The notes below the pieces were generated by a model. The model worked only from the letters and a program-made list of their open reading frames with translations. It did no database searches and had not been told where the DNA came from. The position numbers and the translations under genes are program-made. Below, piece after piece: positions 26,201 through 33,404 of a stretch of 64,000 bases of DNA. How positions within the stretch are numbered: position 1 is the first letter of the stretch; the number at the start of each line of letters is the position of its first letter. This stretch comes from Diphasiastrum complanatum (lineage: Eukaryota > Streptophyta > Lycopodiopsida > Lycopodiales > Lycopodiaceae): the NCBI GenBank assembly GCA_029204225.1, contig CM055097.1, forward strand, positions 35,714,804-35,778,803, written 5' to 3'.

Positions 26201-27210
26201 ATATTTGCATGCTATCACCTCTTTCACTAGCTTTTCTTCTAAGAAATGGTGCATTTTACCAGGCACAATCCAAGGATTTCGAAGAGTTTCAACTTCGTTC
26301 TGCTTACAGTAGAAATGAGGGACTTTTTTTCAAGAACTTGTACCAAGCTCCCCGAGTTCTTGGATATAAGTCAACTTATCCAAGTTCTGCTCTGAAAAAA
26401 GTTAGGGTAAGTAATGATTTGAATTCGGAATATGAAAGTTTGTATGAATATAATGCTGTATTCTTTTGACAATGTCTGCTAAGAGTGTTATGATAATTGT
26501 CTCATTTGTATCATCCTTCTGAATTATCTGTTTGGCAGCGTTGAGTCATAAATACTTTTTGTGAGTGCTATTTGACAGGGATTTTTTTCTGGTTAATGTA
26601 TTCAATATAATTTATGGTTACTTAATATTTGCAGGAGTTTACTGTTGTAGCACCAAGTCCAAGCAAGGACTTTAGTACCAGCTACACCCAGGTCTTATAT
26701 GGAGGTCTCTCTTTGGTTATCGTATCCTTCATTTGGAGTTCCAGTTCAGGTATTTAATTTGTGATTGTTTCTAAGTTTCTATCTTCTATGTTCATGCGTG
26801 CCTAAGTGATTTTGAATATAGGACCTTGAGGCAAGAAAGCAGCCATCGACCAATAGGCCACATTGGTGGGATTTCGTTGTTGCTTATTTCTTGCATATAT
26901 TCAGTCGTCTTCCTGTACAATACTCCGCAATGAGTATCATAGTCTGCTCATTCTGCTTGTCTTGACCTGCCAATCAGCTCTTTTGTCTGGAACATGGATG
27001 CCTTCCTGTACAATACTCCTTAATGAGTATCATAGTCTGCTCATTCTGCTTGTCTTGACCTGCCAATCAGCTCTTTTGTCTGGAACATGGATGCGGCCCT
27101 CCAAATTGGCTTCATATGGAGTCATCATTTCTCTATTATTGACACAACTGGCAAATGTTAAGGTTATAACTGGAGAAGTAGAGGTGGATTCAAACAAAGA
27201 AGAAGAATAG
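8217..27210 (+). CDS. Host gene: putative plastid-targeted coiled-coil protein with two membrane segments, 5 coding exons
   Basis: Proposed coding exons are 8217-8750, 25879-25950, 26263-26406, 26635-26749 and 27071-27210. Donors GTGAGT, GTCAGG, GTAAGT and GTATTT pair with AG acceptors; phases agree and the joined length is 1005 nt, or 334 residues plus stop. Residues 1-100 are rich in Ser, Arg and Lys, like a transit peptide. Residues 130-250 are charged and helical, including [18 protein letters not shown] and NEGLFFKNL. Hydrophobic segments follow near 268-286 ([15 protein letters not shown]) and 303-318 ([16 protein letters not shown]), with an acidic tail. The make-up recalls small plant chloroplast-membrane proteins of unknown function, but I cannot name it. 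ATG 8217 is the first in-frame Met after the proposed UTR exon. The intron from 8751 to 25878 holds all the nested transposons, yet the reading frame is undamaged, so the gene is probably active. Confidence 0.75.
9521..9746 (+). repeat. Left LTR of chromovirus 1
   Basis: It runs from TGTTAGGGACCCAACTCCC to GTAAAGTAGGTCATAACA and is followed by TTTGGTATGAGAGCC, a primer-binding-site-like sequence. It matches the right LTR pieces 14424-14676 and about 24390-24456. It is shorter than the right copy and seems to have lost a central part. Confidence 0.8.
10381..13500 (+). pseudogene. Decayed gag-pol of chromovirus 1
   Basis: A gag-like start (ATG 10381) soon meets stops, and most of gag is missing. 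A protease-like piece lies at 10850-11283 ([12 protein letters not shown]). RT thumb and RNase H remnants lie at 11534-11990 ([18 protein letters not shown]). The integrase HHCC domain lies at 12277-12420 ([13 protein letters not shown], then CEQCQVNK), and the integrase core at 12480-12725 ([25 protein letters not shown]). The integrase C-terminus and a chromodomain-like end ([16 protein letters not shown]) lie at 13150-13500. Many stops and frameshifts make it non-coding. It is followed by a purine-rich tract and the right LTR at 13535. Confidence 0.85.
13535..14676 (+). repeat. First part of the right LTR of chromovirus 1, interrupted by a solo LTR
   Basis: It starts TGTTAGGGAC after a purine-rich stretch (GGGACTGTGGGAGGGAA). 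After ten bases it is interrupted by the insertion 13545-14423, then resumes at GGGACCCAACTCCCTTCGGT and continues to GGGGTGGATG, where chromovirus 2 is inserted. The rest of this LTR lies beyond chromovirus 2 and ends at 24456. Confidence 0.75.
13545..14423. mobile_element. Solo LTR (879 bp) with a GGGAC target duplication
   Basis: The insertion starts TGTTGCGCC and ends TTTACACCA, so it has the TG..CA ends of an LTR. It is flanked on both sides by GGGAC (13540-13544 and 14424-14428), a perfect 5-bp target duplication. No internal retrotransposon domains are present. This is what recombination between the two LTRs of a full element leaves behind. I see no second copy in the window. Confidence 0.7.
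14863..15330 (+). repeat. Left LTR of the MsrA-carrying element
   Basis: About 468 bp, ending GGTTTTCTAACA and followed at once by the primer binding site. It differs from the right LTR by scattered substitutions and two short indels near the 3' end (roughly 4 percent by eye), so the insertion is fairly young relative to the surrounding elements. Confidence 0.9.
15331..15353 (+). other. Primer binding site (initiator Met tRNA type)
   Basis: TGGTATCAGAGC starts directly after the CA end of the left LTR. This is the usual plant LTR-retrotransposon complement to the 3' end of initiator methionine tRNA. Confidence 0.85.
15684..15920 (+). other. Uncharacterised 78-codon open stretch inside the MsrA-carrying element
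   Basis: It starts with an alanine run (ATGGCAGCAGCAGCAGGG) and is rich in Gly, Ser and Lys. No domain is recognised. It could be a second captured host fragment, a gag relic or chance. It lies between the primer binding site and the MsrA fragment. Confidence 0.25.
16363..16699 (+). pseudogene. Captured fragment of methionine sulfoxide reductase A (MsrA)
   Basis: MsrA repairs methionine S-sulfoxide in oxidised proteins. From [14 protein letters not shown] the reading follows plant MsrA closely: the catalytic Cys motif GCFWG (Cys codon 16387-16389), [33 protein letters not shown] and [19 protein letters not shown]. Two extra G at 16641-16642 shift the frame; the next motif, [12 protein letters not shown], lies in the new frame. 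Similarity ends near 16699, so the C-terminal part is missing. About 110 codons run without an intron, which suggests capture from spliced mRNA. It cannot make a full enzyme as it stands. It has the same orientation as the LTRs. Confidence 0.9.
17631..18110 (+). repeat. Right LTR of the MsrA-carrying element
   Basis: 480 bp starting TGTTAGAGTTAATG after AAGGGGGAG and ending TTTTCTAACA, followed by AGTTGGGTCC of the chromovirus 2 LTR. Confidence 0.9.
18759..19512 (+). pseudogene. Truncated gag of chromovirus 2
   Basis: It starts [14 protein letters not shown] (ATG 18759). An N-terminal acidic and Gln-rich region with heptad-like [16 protein letters not shown] runs to about 19150. A deletion then removes the gag core. 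The nucleocapsid zinc knuckle [14 protein letters not shown] follows near 19264-19305 in another frame. The reading stops at 19512, and little protease remains. Gag would form the cytoplasmic virus-like particle, which this copy cannot do. Confidence 0.8.
19753..20418 (+). pseudogene. Reverse transcriptase of chromovirus 2
   Basis: The 221-codon open stretch covers the gypsy [79 protein letters not shown] and the catalytic FLDDILVY. A +1 frameshift near 20402-20418 separates it from the thumb and RNase H. The active-site DD pair is intact, so decay is moderate. Confidence 0.9.
20402..21100 (+). pseudogene. RT thumb and RNase H of chromovirus 2
   Basis: It continues one frame on from the [31 protein letters not shown], then RNase H with [14 protein letters not shown] stop at 20816-20818 follows PVAFE. 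The same frame goes on to [28 protein letters not shown] and [10 protein letters not shown]. One nonsense change is therefore the only break in this part. Confidence 0.85.
21400..22316 (+). pseudogene. Integrase (HHCC domain and core) of chromovirus 2, interrupted by a DNA transposon
   Basis: The zinc-binding part is [14 protein letters not shown] with a later C and KCQ; a stop at 21590-21592 falls between its two Cys. The core has [38 protein letters not shown] and, after another stop, [17 protein letters not shown]. The C-terminal region (GEKVYLRVP) breaks at 22316, where the palindrome-ended transposon is inserted. All pieces share one frame from 20402 on, apart from nonsense codons. Confidence 0.85.
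22317..23480. mobile_element. Palindrome-ended DNA transposon (Tc1/mariner-like TA target) in chromovirus 2
   Basis: The ends are inverted repeats of about 35 bp (GGGCCCTTTTTG, then RACTCAAAAAGGGCC) with one mismatch; each end is itself almost a palindrome. TA lies at both borders (22315-22316 and 23481-23482). Removing the element and one TA brings the integrase frames on both sides exactly into register, whereas assuming an AT duplication gives stops. The element is 1164 bp and encodes no protein that I recognise, so it is non-autonomous. A 604-bp foldback sits inside it. Confidence 0.8.
22572..23175. repeat. GC-rich foldback with about 260-280-bp arms
   Basis: The left arm, from TTAACTCAGAATGA (22572) to CCCTCCCTCCCC (about 22831), is the inverse of the right arm (about 22898-23175), which ends CATTCTGAGTTAA. 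The spacer is about 66 bp. The arms hold GGGGGCCCAATATTTCTTTG and long C and G runs, far more GC-rich than the surroundings. The transcript would fold into one long hairpin. TTAA occurs at both tips, but no clear target duplication is visible. Confidence 0.85.
23488..23896 (+). pseudogene. Integrase C-terminus and chromodomain of chromovirus 2
   Basis: After the inserted transposon the frame resumes with [35 protein letters not shown]. In the next frame it continues with a chromodomain at 23730-23880: [32 protein letters not shown]. Chromodomains on integrases steer insertion to particular chromatin. The frame ends in TAA at 23894-23896, directly before the polypurine tract. Confidence 0.85.
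23895..23907 (+). other. Polypurine tract of chromovirus 2
   Basis: AAGGGGGAGGGAG directly precedes the right LTR start TGTTACGAGC. It would be the primer for plus-strand DNA synthesis. Confidence 0.85.
23908..24196 (+). repeat. Right LTR of chromovirus 2 (homologous part)
   Basis: It matches 14677-14862 plus 18111-18217 and carries the uninterrupted site CCCTCAGTTGGGTCC. The homology to the left LTR ends at CTCTATAT. The sequence after this, up to about 24390, cannot be assigned with certainty to either chromovirus. Confidence 0.8.
24803..24824. promoter_or_regulatory. Short palindrome with a heat-shock-element core
   Basis: CAGTACGTTC-TG-GAACGTACTG has 10-bp arms. The centre GTTCTGGAAC fits the nTTCnnGAAn heat shock element. 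It lies in native intron sequence downstream of the nested transposons. It may be chance; no further TTC/GAA units follow directly. Confidence 0.3.
26909..27094 (+). repeat. 93-bp tandem duplication over the last 3' splice site of the host gene
   Basis: Copies 26909-27001 and 27002-27094 are nearly identical and each carries the acceptor CCAATCAG/CTCTTTTGTCTGG. Splicing to the second acceptor (exon from 27071) gives the short form. Splicing to the first (exon from 26978) also stays open and adds exactly 31 codons. The duplication therefore creates two in-frame 3' splice sites just before the second hydrophobic segment. Confidence 0.85.
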
Positions 27211-28556
27211 TCGATTATTAAATTACTGGTTATTCTTTTGAGCTGTAAAGATTTTTTAGGGTGCTAGTCAAATGTACATAAATGTACATATTTTTTTTTA
27301 TTTCGACTCTGAAAAATCTCAATCACGGTGTTGGAATTTCCGTCTTGCCACCAAACTTCCTGGCTTTAATATTAGGCCTGATTCCTGAGTTGTTTGTGAT
27401 TTGGTAACATTTCAATATCAGTATGATCGTACGATAGATTTGGATAAATGACAATTCCGGAGGTGCAATTTATCCAGCTTGGACCCATCTACGACTTGAT
27501 CTCCCTCACAATAGAAGTTGTTGTAATATGATACACAAGTATTTTACTAACCAGGAAAAGGCAAAGTTTGAGCTAATATGAAATAAAAGCTCATATACGT
27601 ATTTAGGGATTGTCTTTTATGTTTGTCTTGTCTTTATCTCCGGATTCTTGAATCTTCTGATTCCTATTATTAATATACATATTTTTTACAGATTTTGTGA
27701 AGCTTAACCTTGTGCTTGTAGCTTTGCCAAAATCTTATTTCCCTCGTTTATTTGCATGAGAGTTTTTTTAGTTTTACATGTCAATGTGCGTCTGAGTGGA
27801 ATGATTTGAACTCCAGAGCACATGGACAGGAAAGGAGCTGTTAACCAACAAGCCACTTGTTGCATTATTTGTGTCACTTTTGCCAAACCAGTATGATTGT
27901 TCTTTCAATTGATTCAACTTGAAGCAAATGTGTTGTTCTTGATCAAAGGATCAAATGTTTATCTGAAATACACACCTGGGTCATGTGGTATGTTTAGTTA
28001 TTCTGGAAGTTCCACCTGTTCAAGACACTTCAGAATTTGGAGGACATTTCTAAGAAATGTTTGCAACAAATAAATTGTTGAAGCTGGCTATTGGTGACCT
28101 ACTTGTTTCAATGCTGCGACAATACAAATACTAGGATTTGAAGGATAAGAAGGAAAGGACAAAGCATGTCCTTGATCTAAAGATAAAAGATAAAGTTGAG
28201 GAATAGAGATTTGGATGTTATTGTAACATTTCAGGAGCAAAATTGTCTCCAAGAAGTTTGAAATAGAAATGGTATGGGCCTAGTTTACTCATCAGCATTT
28301 ACAAATAGTATTACTGTAAAGATGATGATGTTGCAAGGCGATGACAAGATCAGGCCTTCCTACAACTGGGATCGTTTTTGACTTTATGCTAAATGAAAAA
28401 CTCATTACATGATCAGTTACTGCATTAGACACATCCATACATACATATGAAAATCAAGTGCATAAAAAGAAGACAATATATACCTTAGTTGCAACATCGA
28501 TTCGTTGCGAATCATTGTTTAAAAAAAATAAATAGGCAATATGGGTATTTTTTTTT
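27211..28556. other. Downstream region of the host gene, no further gene seen
   Basis: AT-rich sequence after the host stop codon. It includes the inverted motif ATGTACATAAATGTACATA near 27271 and an AATAAA-type signal near 27583 that could serve polyadenylation. No coding region with recognisable domains follows before the copia LTR fragment at 28557. Confidence 0.4.
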
Positions 28557-29305
28557 ATCTGCACACCTGTAAAATTGTGTATATATTGAATATCACTGCG
28601 TATTTTAAAGTGTGTGAAAATAATAGCATCAGAAGTTTATCAGAGATAGATGAAGTAGATGCCTTGTGCATTGATTCTTTTGTATTGTCAATAATAGGTT
28701 CATCTCTTTTACAAATTGAATTAGCTTTGTAGAGCACGAATTTTCGTCCGTTATTGTCTTGTGCTCCACAACATTATTGATATATATATTTTGCTATACT
28801 TAATCTGATAACAGCTCTGTTGTTCTGCGTTCAGATTTGTGTCGATATTACTATGTTTTTCTTCATTCTGTCTGACTTTTTTATTGCTCAATCTGATAAT
28901 CTGTTCTTAGTGAATTATTATTAGTCTAGTTGTTGACGACTAATATTTAGTCTCGTCTTTCGCGACTGATTATCAGTCGAGCTTAGTCTAGCTTTTCGCG
29001 AATCATTCGCAACTAATAATTTGTCTAGTTGTTCACGATAAATTATTCTTCTGATGTTTTGTTACTTAATGTTTGGCTACGTAATCAGATTGACCATGAT
29101 TTCTATCACTAACATTCTGTTCGTATTTGATAGGCGTAGTCATGCTTAGAAAAAGAGTAATATAGCTCAATCCGCTGCGCACGGACACCTTTCGTTCGAG
29201 TTCGTTTCTCGTTCGAGTTTCGAGTTCGTTTCTTTTCGTGTTCATTTTTTTTCAAGCTATTTTAGTTTCTCACACTCACATACCCTCATTTCTTTTTTCC
29301 CAACA
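28557..29305 (+). repeat. Copia family A LTR, lacking its first third
   Basis: It matches the LTRs at 48492-49374 and 60796-61911 from ATCTGCACACCTGTAAAAT onward and ends TTTTTTCCCAACA, followed by the primer site TGGTGTCAGAGC at 29306. The first about 360 bases of the LTR are absent here. A matching 358-base piece occurs in inverted orientation at 30702-31059. Confidence 0.85.
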
Positions 29306-29459
29306 TGGTGTCAGAGCTATTTTCGTAGCCTGATAAGTTTTCACAATACAAGACTCTACTAGCCGTTAGAGTAATTGTCTTCTTGTTTTGTAATTTAGTA
29401 CCAGATTTTCATACTTAAGTCACTGATAGTTTTTCCTATCACTTAGACTAATCTTCCAC

Positions 29460-30701
29460 ATGGATTTTCAAGGGAAAGCCAGTCCCATCATGGACAAGCT
29501 TGATGGAGCCAATTACTTTCTGTGAAAATTTAAGATGAAAATTGTACTAATGGTTAAAGAATTGTATGACGTTGTCACAGGTGCAGAAGGGAAACTTGAA
29601 GCAGACGACGCAACAATCGCCAGATGGAAGCTGAAGGATGGAAAGGCTTTCGCGCTGATCATTCTAAACATTACGGATACCCAGATCAGCCATGTATCCG
29701 AGGCCCAGACATCGAAAGAAGTCTGGGACATCTTGAGCACACTATACGAAGTGCGAGATATAGCTTCCAAGTTACATCTTAGGAAGAAATTTTACTCTCT
29801 CAAGATGGCGAATGGTGATTCCCTACAAAATCACATCAATCAATTCAAGAACCTTCTAAGGCAAATGGCTGTTGTCGGATCTGTCATAGACGATCAAGAC
29901 GTAGTGATGTAATTGCTTACAAACTTGCCAAGCTCATACGATAGCTGGGTGATGATCATCACAACACATCCAGAACTGACTCTTTCGAGAGTCATTACTA
30001 TGTTGTTGTAGGAAGACACGCGTAGGAATGAAGCCTCAAGTTTCTCTGCTGATTCTCACGCTTTATACACCAACAAGAGCACGACTAAGAAGAAGAAGAA
30101 GAAAGGCCCAAAAAAATCAAAGCCAGACCAGAAACCAACACAATATAAAGAACACTCGAATTTATAGACGAAGAAGAAGCTATTCTGCAGATATTGCAAG
30201 CAAAACAACCACGAAATTCAACACTGTCGGATACTGCAAGCAAAGAACAACAACAAGGGACAGTCAAATCAAGTGGCAAATGTTGTTGCAGAAGCTCCAC
30301 AACCTATTCAAGAAACGGATAATGATGTCTTCATGACCAGCCTTCAAGGAGCATCCGGCGATAGTTCTTGGTTCCTGGATTCCGGAGCCACTCAGCACAT
30401 GACCAGCCTCATTGGCTGTTTTGAGTTCTATACACCTTATAGTACCAAGAAGTATTTTCACTTTGGCGACAATAGCACACAAGCTATTAATGGTGAAGGT
30501 ACTATAAGATTAAGCTTTGCAAATGATCAGTCTTGTATGTACCAAATTTGTCTACGAATTTGCTCTCTGTAAGCAGAATCACAGATCTAGGACATAGAGT
30601 AGAATTTGAATGTGATCAGTGCAAAGTAGTTGATAGGACAGGCAAGATCCTAGCACTCTGGAAGAGGCATAGATACTTGTATAAATTAAGTCATTGCTTT
30701 T
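29460..30701 (+). pseudogene. Copia gag and protease (element A)
   Basis: The gag start MDFQGKASPIMDKLDGANYF (ATG 29460) meets TGA where Trp is expected. It then reads through the gag helical domain (KEVWDILSTLYE, LQNHINQFKNLLRQM), with stops at 29909 and 30009. The zinc knuckle CRYCKQNNHEIQHC lies near 30187-30228. The protease active site WFLDSGATQHMT lies near 30370, followed by YVPNLSTNLLSVSRI one frame on. The sequence ends at YLYKLSH, just before the pre-integrase region, where an inverted LTR piece begins. No integrase or RT is present in this half. Confidence 0.9.
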
Positions 30702-31059
30702 CTAGATGTGCTGTCTGTAGGAGATCGTGGGTGACTGTTGTCGTTGTCAAAACACTCTGACGAAATGCCTTAGGATTTGATTTACAGGGTACTTTCGCTT
30801 TTTCTAAGGCACCTTCAACATTTTGTAAGACAGTGTGGCCTTTTTCGCCTGCCACAAATTACGTGTAAAAACACAATGTCCCGTTTTTCACTTTTTTCGC
30901 CTGTGAAAATTTACTTGCATTTATGCAAACAGTCGAGTTTTTCACCTGTCTTATTTTACATGTAAATATGCAGACTATGCGACAACATCAGTAAAAATGT
31001 AGTATAAATGGAGGCAGATTAAAATAGGATTTAGGAGAGTAGAGGAGATAAATCCAACA
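30702..31059 (-). repeat. Inverted piece of the copia family A LTR
   Basis: On the minus strand it starts TGTTGGATTTATCTCC at 31059 and runs to GCACATCTA at 30702, matching the first third of the LTR at 60796-61911. It is the very part missing from the LTR at 28557. Only about 16 LTR bases are lost between the two parts, so they are probably two halves of one LTR separated by an inversion. Confidence 0.8.
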
Positions 31060-31643
31060 CTTCCAATAGGTCTTGTTGCTTTCCGCCCATGTTCAATATC
31101 CGCGCTTTTCTTGCGTATAGATGGCCTTTTTTTTGTAGCCTTGACTTTTCTCCTTGATGAGCATGGATTCTGTTCTGACACAAAAGGAACAATATCGAGG
31201 CAAGCGACTTCTTTGACTTCCATGTCTTCTTCCAATAGACCAACTTCGATGTCAGCGACCTCTTCGACTTCGTTGTCTTCATCCAATGAATGATCCTCCA
31301 ATCTGTCATGTAATCCCGACGACATACCCAAAGTTGAGAGAATTGAAGAGACCATTGTGCTAGCCTCTTTAAAGATTTTTTCATTTGTATTGTTCAAGCT
31401 CTCATATTTGCTAGCAAGAAGGAACATGTCACTCGCCAACCGTCCTTCAAAATTCAAATAGACTATATTTTCATCTTGAGTTTTAGGCGGGGCAGTGAAA
31501 TGCGTGAGTTCTTCACATGAAAAAACAACATGTTGCTCAGTCTCATCTCGAATTCGTGTCATAAACTCTATGGGATCGAAATTGATCTCGTTGTGAAAAT
31601 AGATCTCTCGAATTAAACCAAAGAACTGAACATCATCGTCCAT
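31060..31643 (-). CDS. Uncharacterised acidic ORF, cut by the copia LTR
   Basis: It starts MDDDVQFFGLIREIYFHN (31643) and is open for more than 190 codons up to the LTR end at 31059; the frame then runs about 28 codons into LTR sequence and stops at 30975. The middle is strongly acidic (DEDNEVEEVADIEVGLLEED), followed by a basic stretch (RRKVKATKKRPSIRKKS) resembling a nuclear signal. No domain is recognised. It may be part of a host gene or of a transposon-encoded accessory protein. The true C-terminus was lost to, or replaced by, the LTR. Confidence 0.4.
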
Positions 31644-31970
31644 GGATCACCTACAGATTTTTTTAAAACCACCACAAATGCTTTAACATGAGTTCCAGAA
31701 GAGCTTGGTTTTGTTGAAATCTTCCATGCCCTCGTAAAAAATAAGAGACTTGGTTCCTCTGAAGGCCGGAACACAGTCTCGTCAGCAACATAGAAAGCCT
31801 AATTGTAGTCATCCCAACTTTACTTAGTGCATTGTAAATGGTTTTTGCTTATTTTGAAAAAAAAAACTATTGGTTCTTACTTTTTTTTTTTTCTTTTAAA
31901 AATTGTGGAAGAAACCATAACATTTTTTTTTTGTATTTTCAAAAAAAAAATTTGTTAACGAAAATGTTTC

Positions 31971-31973
<3 letters not shown>

Positions 31974-32010
<37 letters not shown>
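31974..32010 (+). repeat. Poly-T run (37 T)
   Basis: An uninterrupted run of about 37 T, next to several shorter A and T runs. It could be the trace of a polyadenylated insertion on the minus strand, but no retroposed body is recognisable beside it. Confidence 0.85.
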
Positions 32011-32964
32011 CTGTTTTTTCAAAAAAAAAAAATGAGGACAACGTAATCCGCCGTGGCAGATGGCTTCCTACATTTTTTTTTTGAAAAAACATCTGGCTTA
32101 TTTTCAAAAAATGTAGAAATGAAACTTATTACCATTTTGTAAAAAGAGTAAAAATTAGTGGATGAATGAAATTCTGAAATTTCGTTGATATCAAACTAAA
32201 TAATCTTGAAAGCCAACGGAAATCTAGATTGGGGACTCTCTATATTTATGTTTTTTTTTTTCATTCTGTCATTTTTCGGAATTACCATATGACATGTGTC
32301 AAATTGATACTAATCCAAGCTCCCTCCATTTTTTAGCTTATTCTGAAAAAATTGTGGAGGAAGCCATCCGCCGCGACGGATGACTTCCTGAAAATTTCGA
32401 AAATTCCCAAAAGTCCGCGAATATTCTGAAATAAACGCAAAAATAAAATTTGGAAGAAAAATTCTGAAAATTTTGAAAATAAAAGAAAAAAAAATGCAAA
32501 AATAAAATCTTGAAATTTTTTTTCGAAAATCTCGAAAATTTTGAAAATTCGAAAAAATTTCTACACTTTTTGTTTTTTTGTTTTTTTGGAAACAAAAATT
32601 GTGGAGGAAGCCATCCACCGCGGCGGATGGCTTTCCGAAAATCCATGAAAAAATCTCAATTTTTTTTTTGAAAATCTCCGCAAATCTTGAAAATCTGCAA
32701 AAACCTCCAAAAATTCTAGAGGAAACCATCCGCTGCGACAGATGGCTTCCTAAAAAAATCTGCAAAAATTATAAAAAAATTTCGAAAAGATTTTGAAGAC
32801 AATTAAAAAATTCTAAAGGAAGCCATCCGTCGCTTCTTGAAAAAATCCCGAAAATCCGTGAAGATTTTGAAAAGATTCCGAAAAAATCTCAAAAGAATTT
32901 CAAAAAATGAAAATTCTCAATGATTCTAAAAATATGTGAAGATTCTGAAAATCTCCAAAAATCC

Positions 32965-33172
32965 ACTAGCACAAGTGAGAAATGAGTCGGTTTCACATTA
33001 CGCAACATGAACCATACATAATTTTCTATTAAACATTTCAATGTTTGGATATTGTCGTTATTGGAAGATTTATCCAAGGCGACAATATCCAGACATTGAA
33101 ATGTTTAATGAAAAATTATATATGGTTCCTGTTGCGTAATGTGAAACCGACTCATTTCTCACTTGTGGTAAC
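32965..33172. repeat. Long hairpin: two inverted arms of about 90 bp
   Basis: The left arm (about 32965-33056, ACAAGTGAGAAATGAGTCGG to TGGATATTGTCG) is the inverse of the right arm (about 33079-33172, CGACAATATCCAGACATTGA to TTCTCACTTGTGG) with only a few mismatches. The loop is about 22 bases. The size fits a small foldback MITE or a microRNA-like precursor. No TA or other target duplication is clear. Confidence 0.8.
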
Positions 33173-33284
33173 GACTTTTTTTGGTAGCTGCAAAGACAAT
33201 GACACCTACAATTTTTTGAACAAATGGTGATGCCCCTTTTGGTGCACCAAAACAATCTGAAGACCTCTGAGATTGCAAACTCAC

Positions 33285-33404
33285 CTTGATAAAGCCATCA
33301 AGCGAACATGAAAGTAGAAATTGTCCCCAAAGCAATAGACTCATAACTACGTTAGAATGCCCATAGAAAGGTTACAAACATTGTCCATTGATGAGATCCC
33401 AAAC
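33285..33404 (-). pseudogene. Captured single WD40 exon, resembling plant CCCH-WD40 (ZFWD) proteins
   Basis: On the minus strand TTTGTATATGTTGCAG/ and /GTGAGTTTGC bound a 120-nt exon of exactly 40 codons in phase 0: VWDLINGQCL, stop, then PFYGHSNVVMSLLLWGQFLL and SCSLDGFIK. This is one WD40 repeat with the sequence style of plant zinc-finger CCCH/WD40 (ZFWD) proteins. One in-frame TAA replaces the residue after CL. Intron-like sequence lies on both sides, so genomic DNA rather than mRNA was captured. No other exon is clear nearby. Confidence 0.75.

Noticed and set aside
32310-32765. Phe-rich minus-strand open frame of 151 codons
   Set aside because: Low-complexity reading of A-rich microrepeats and palindromes; several overlapping frames are equally open.
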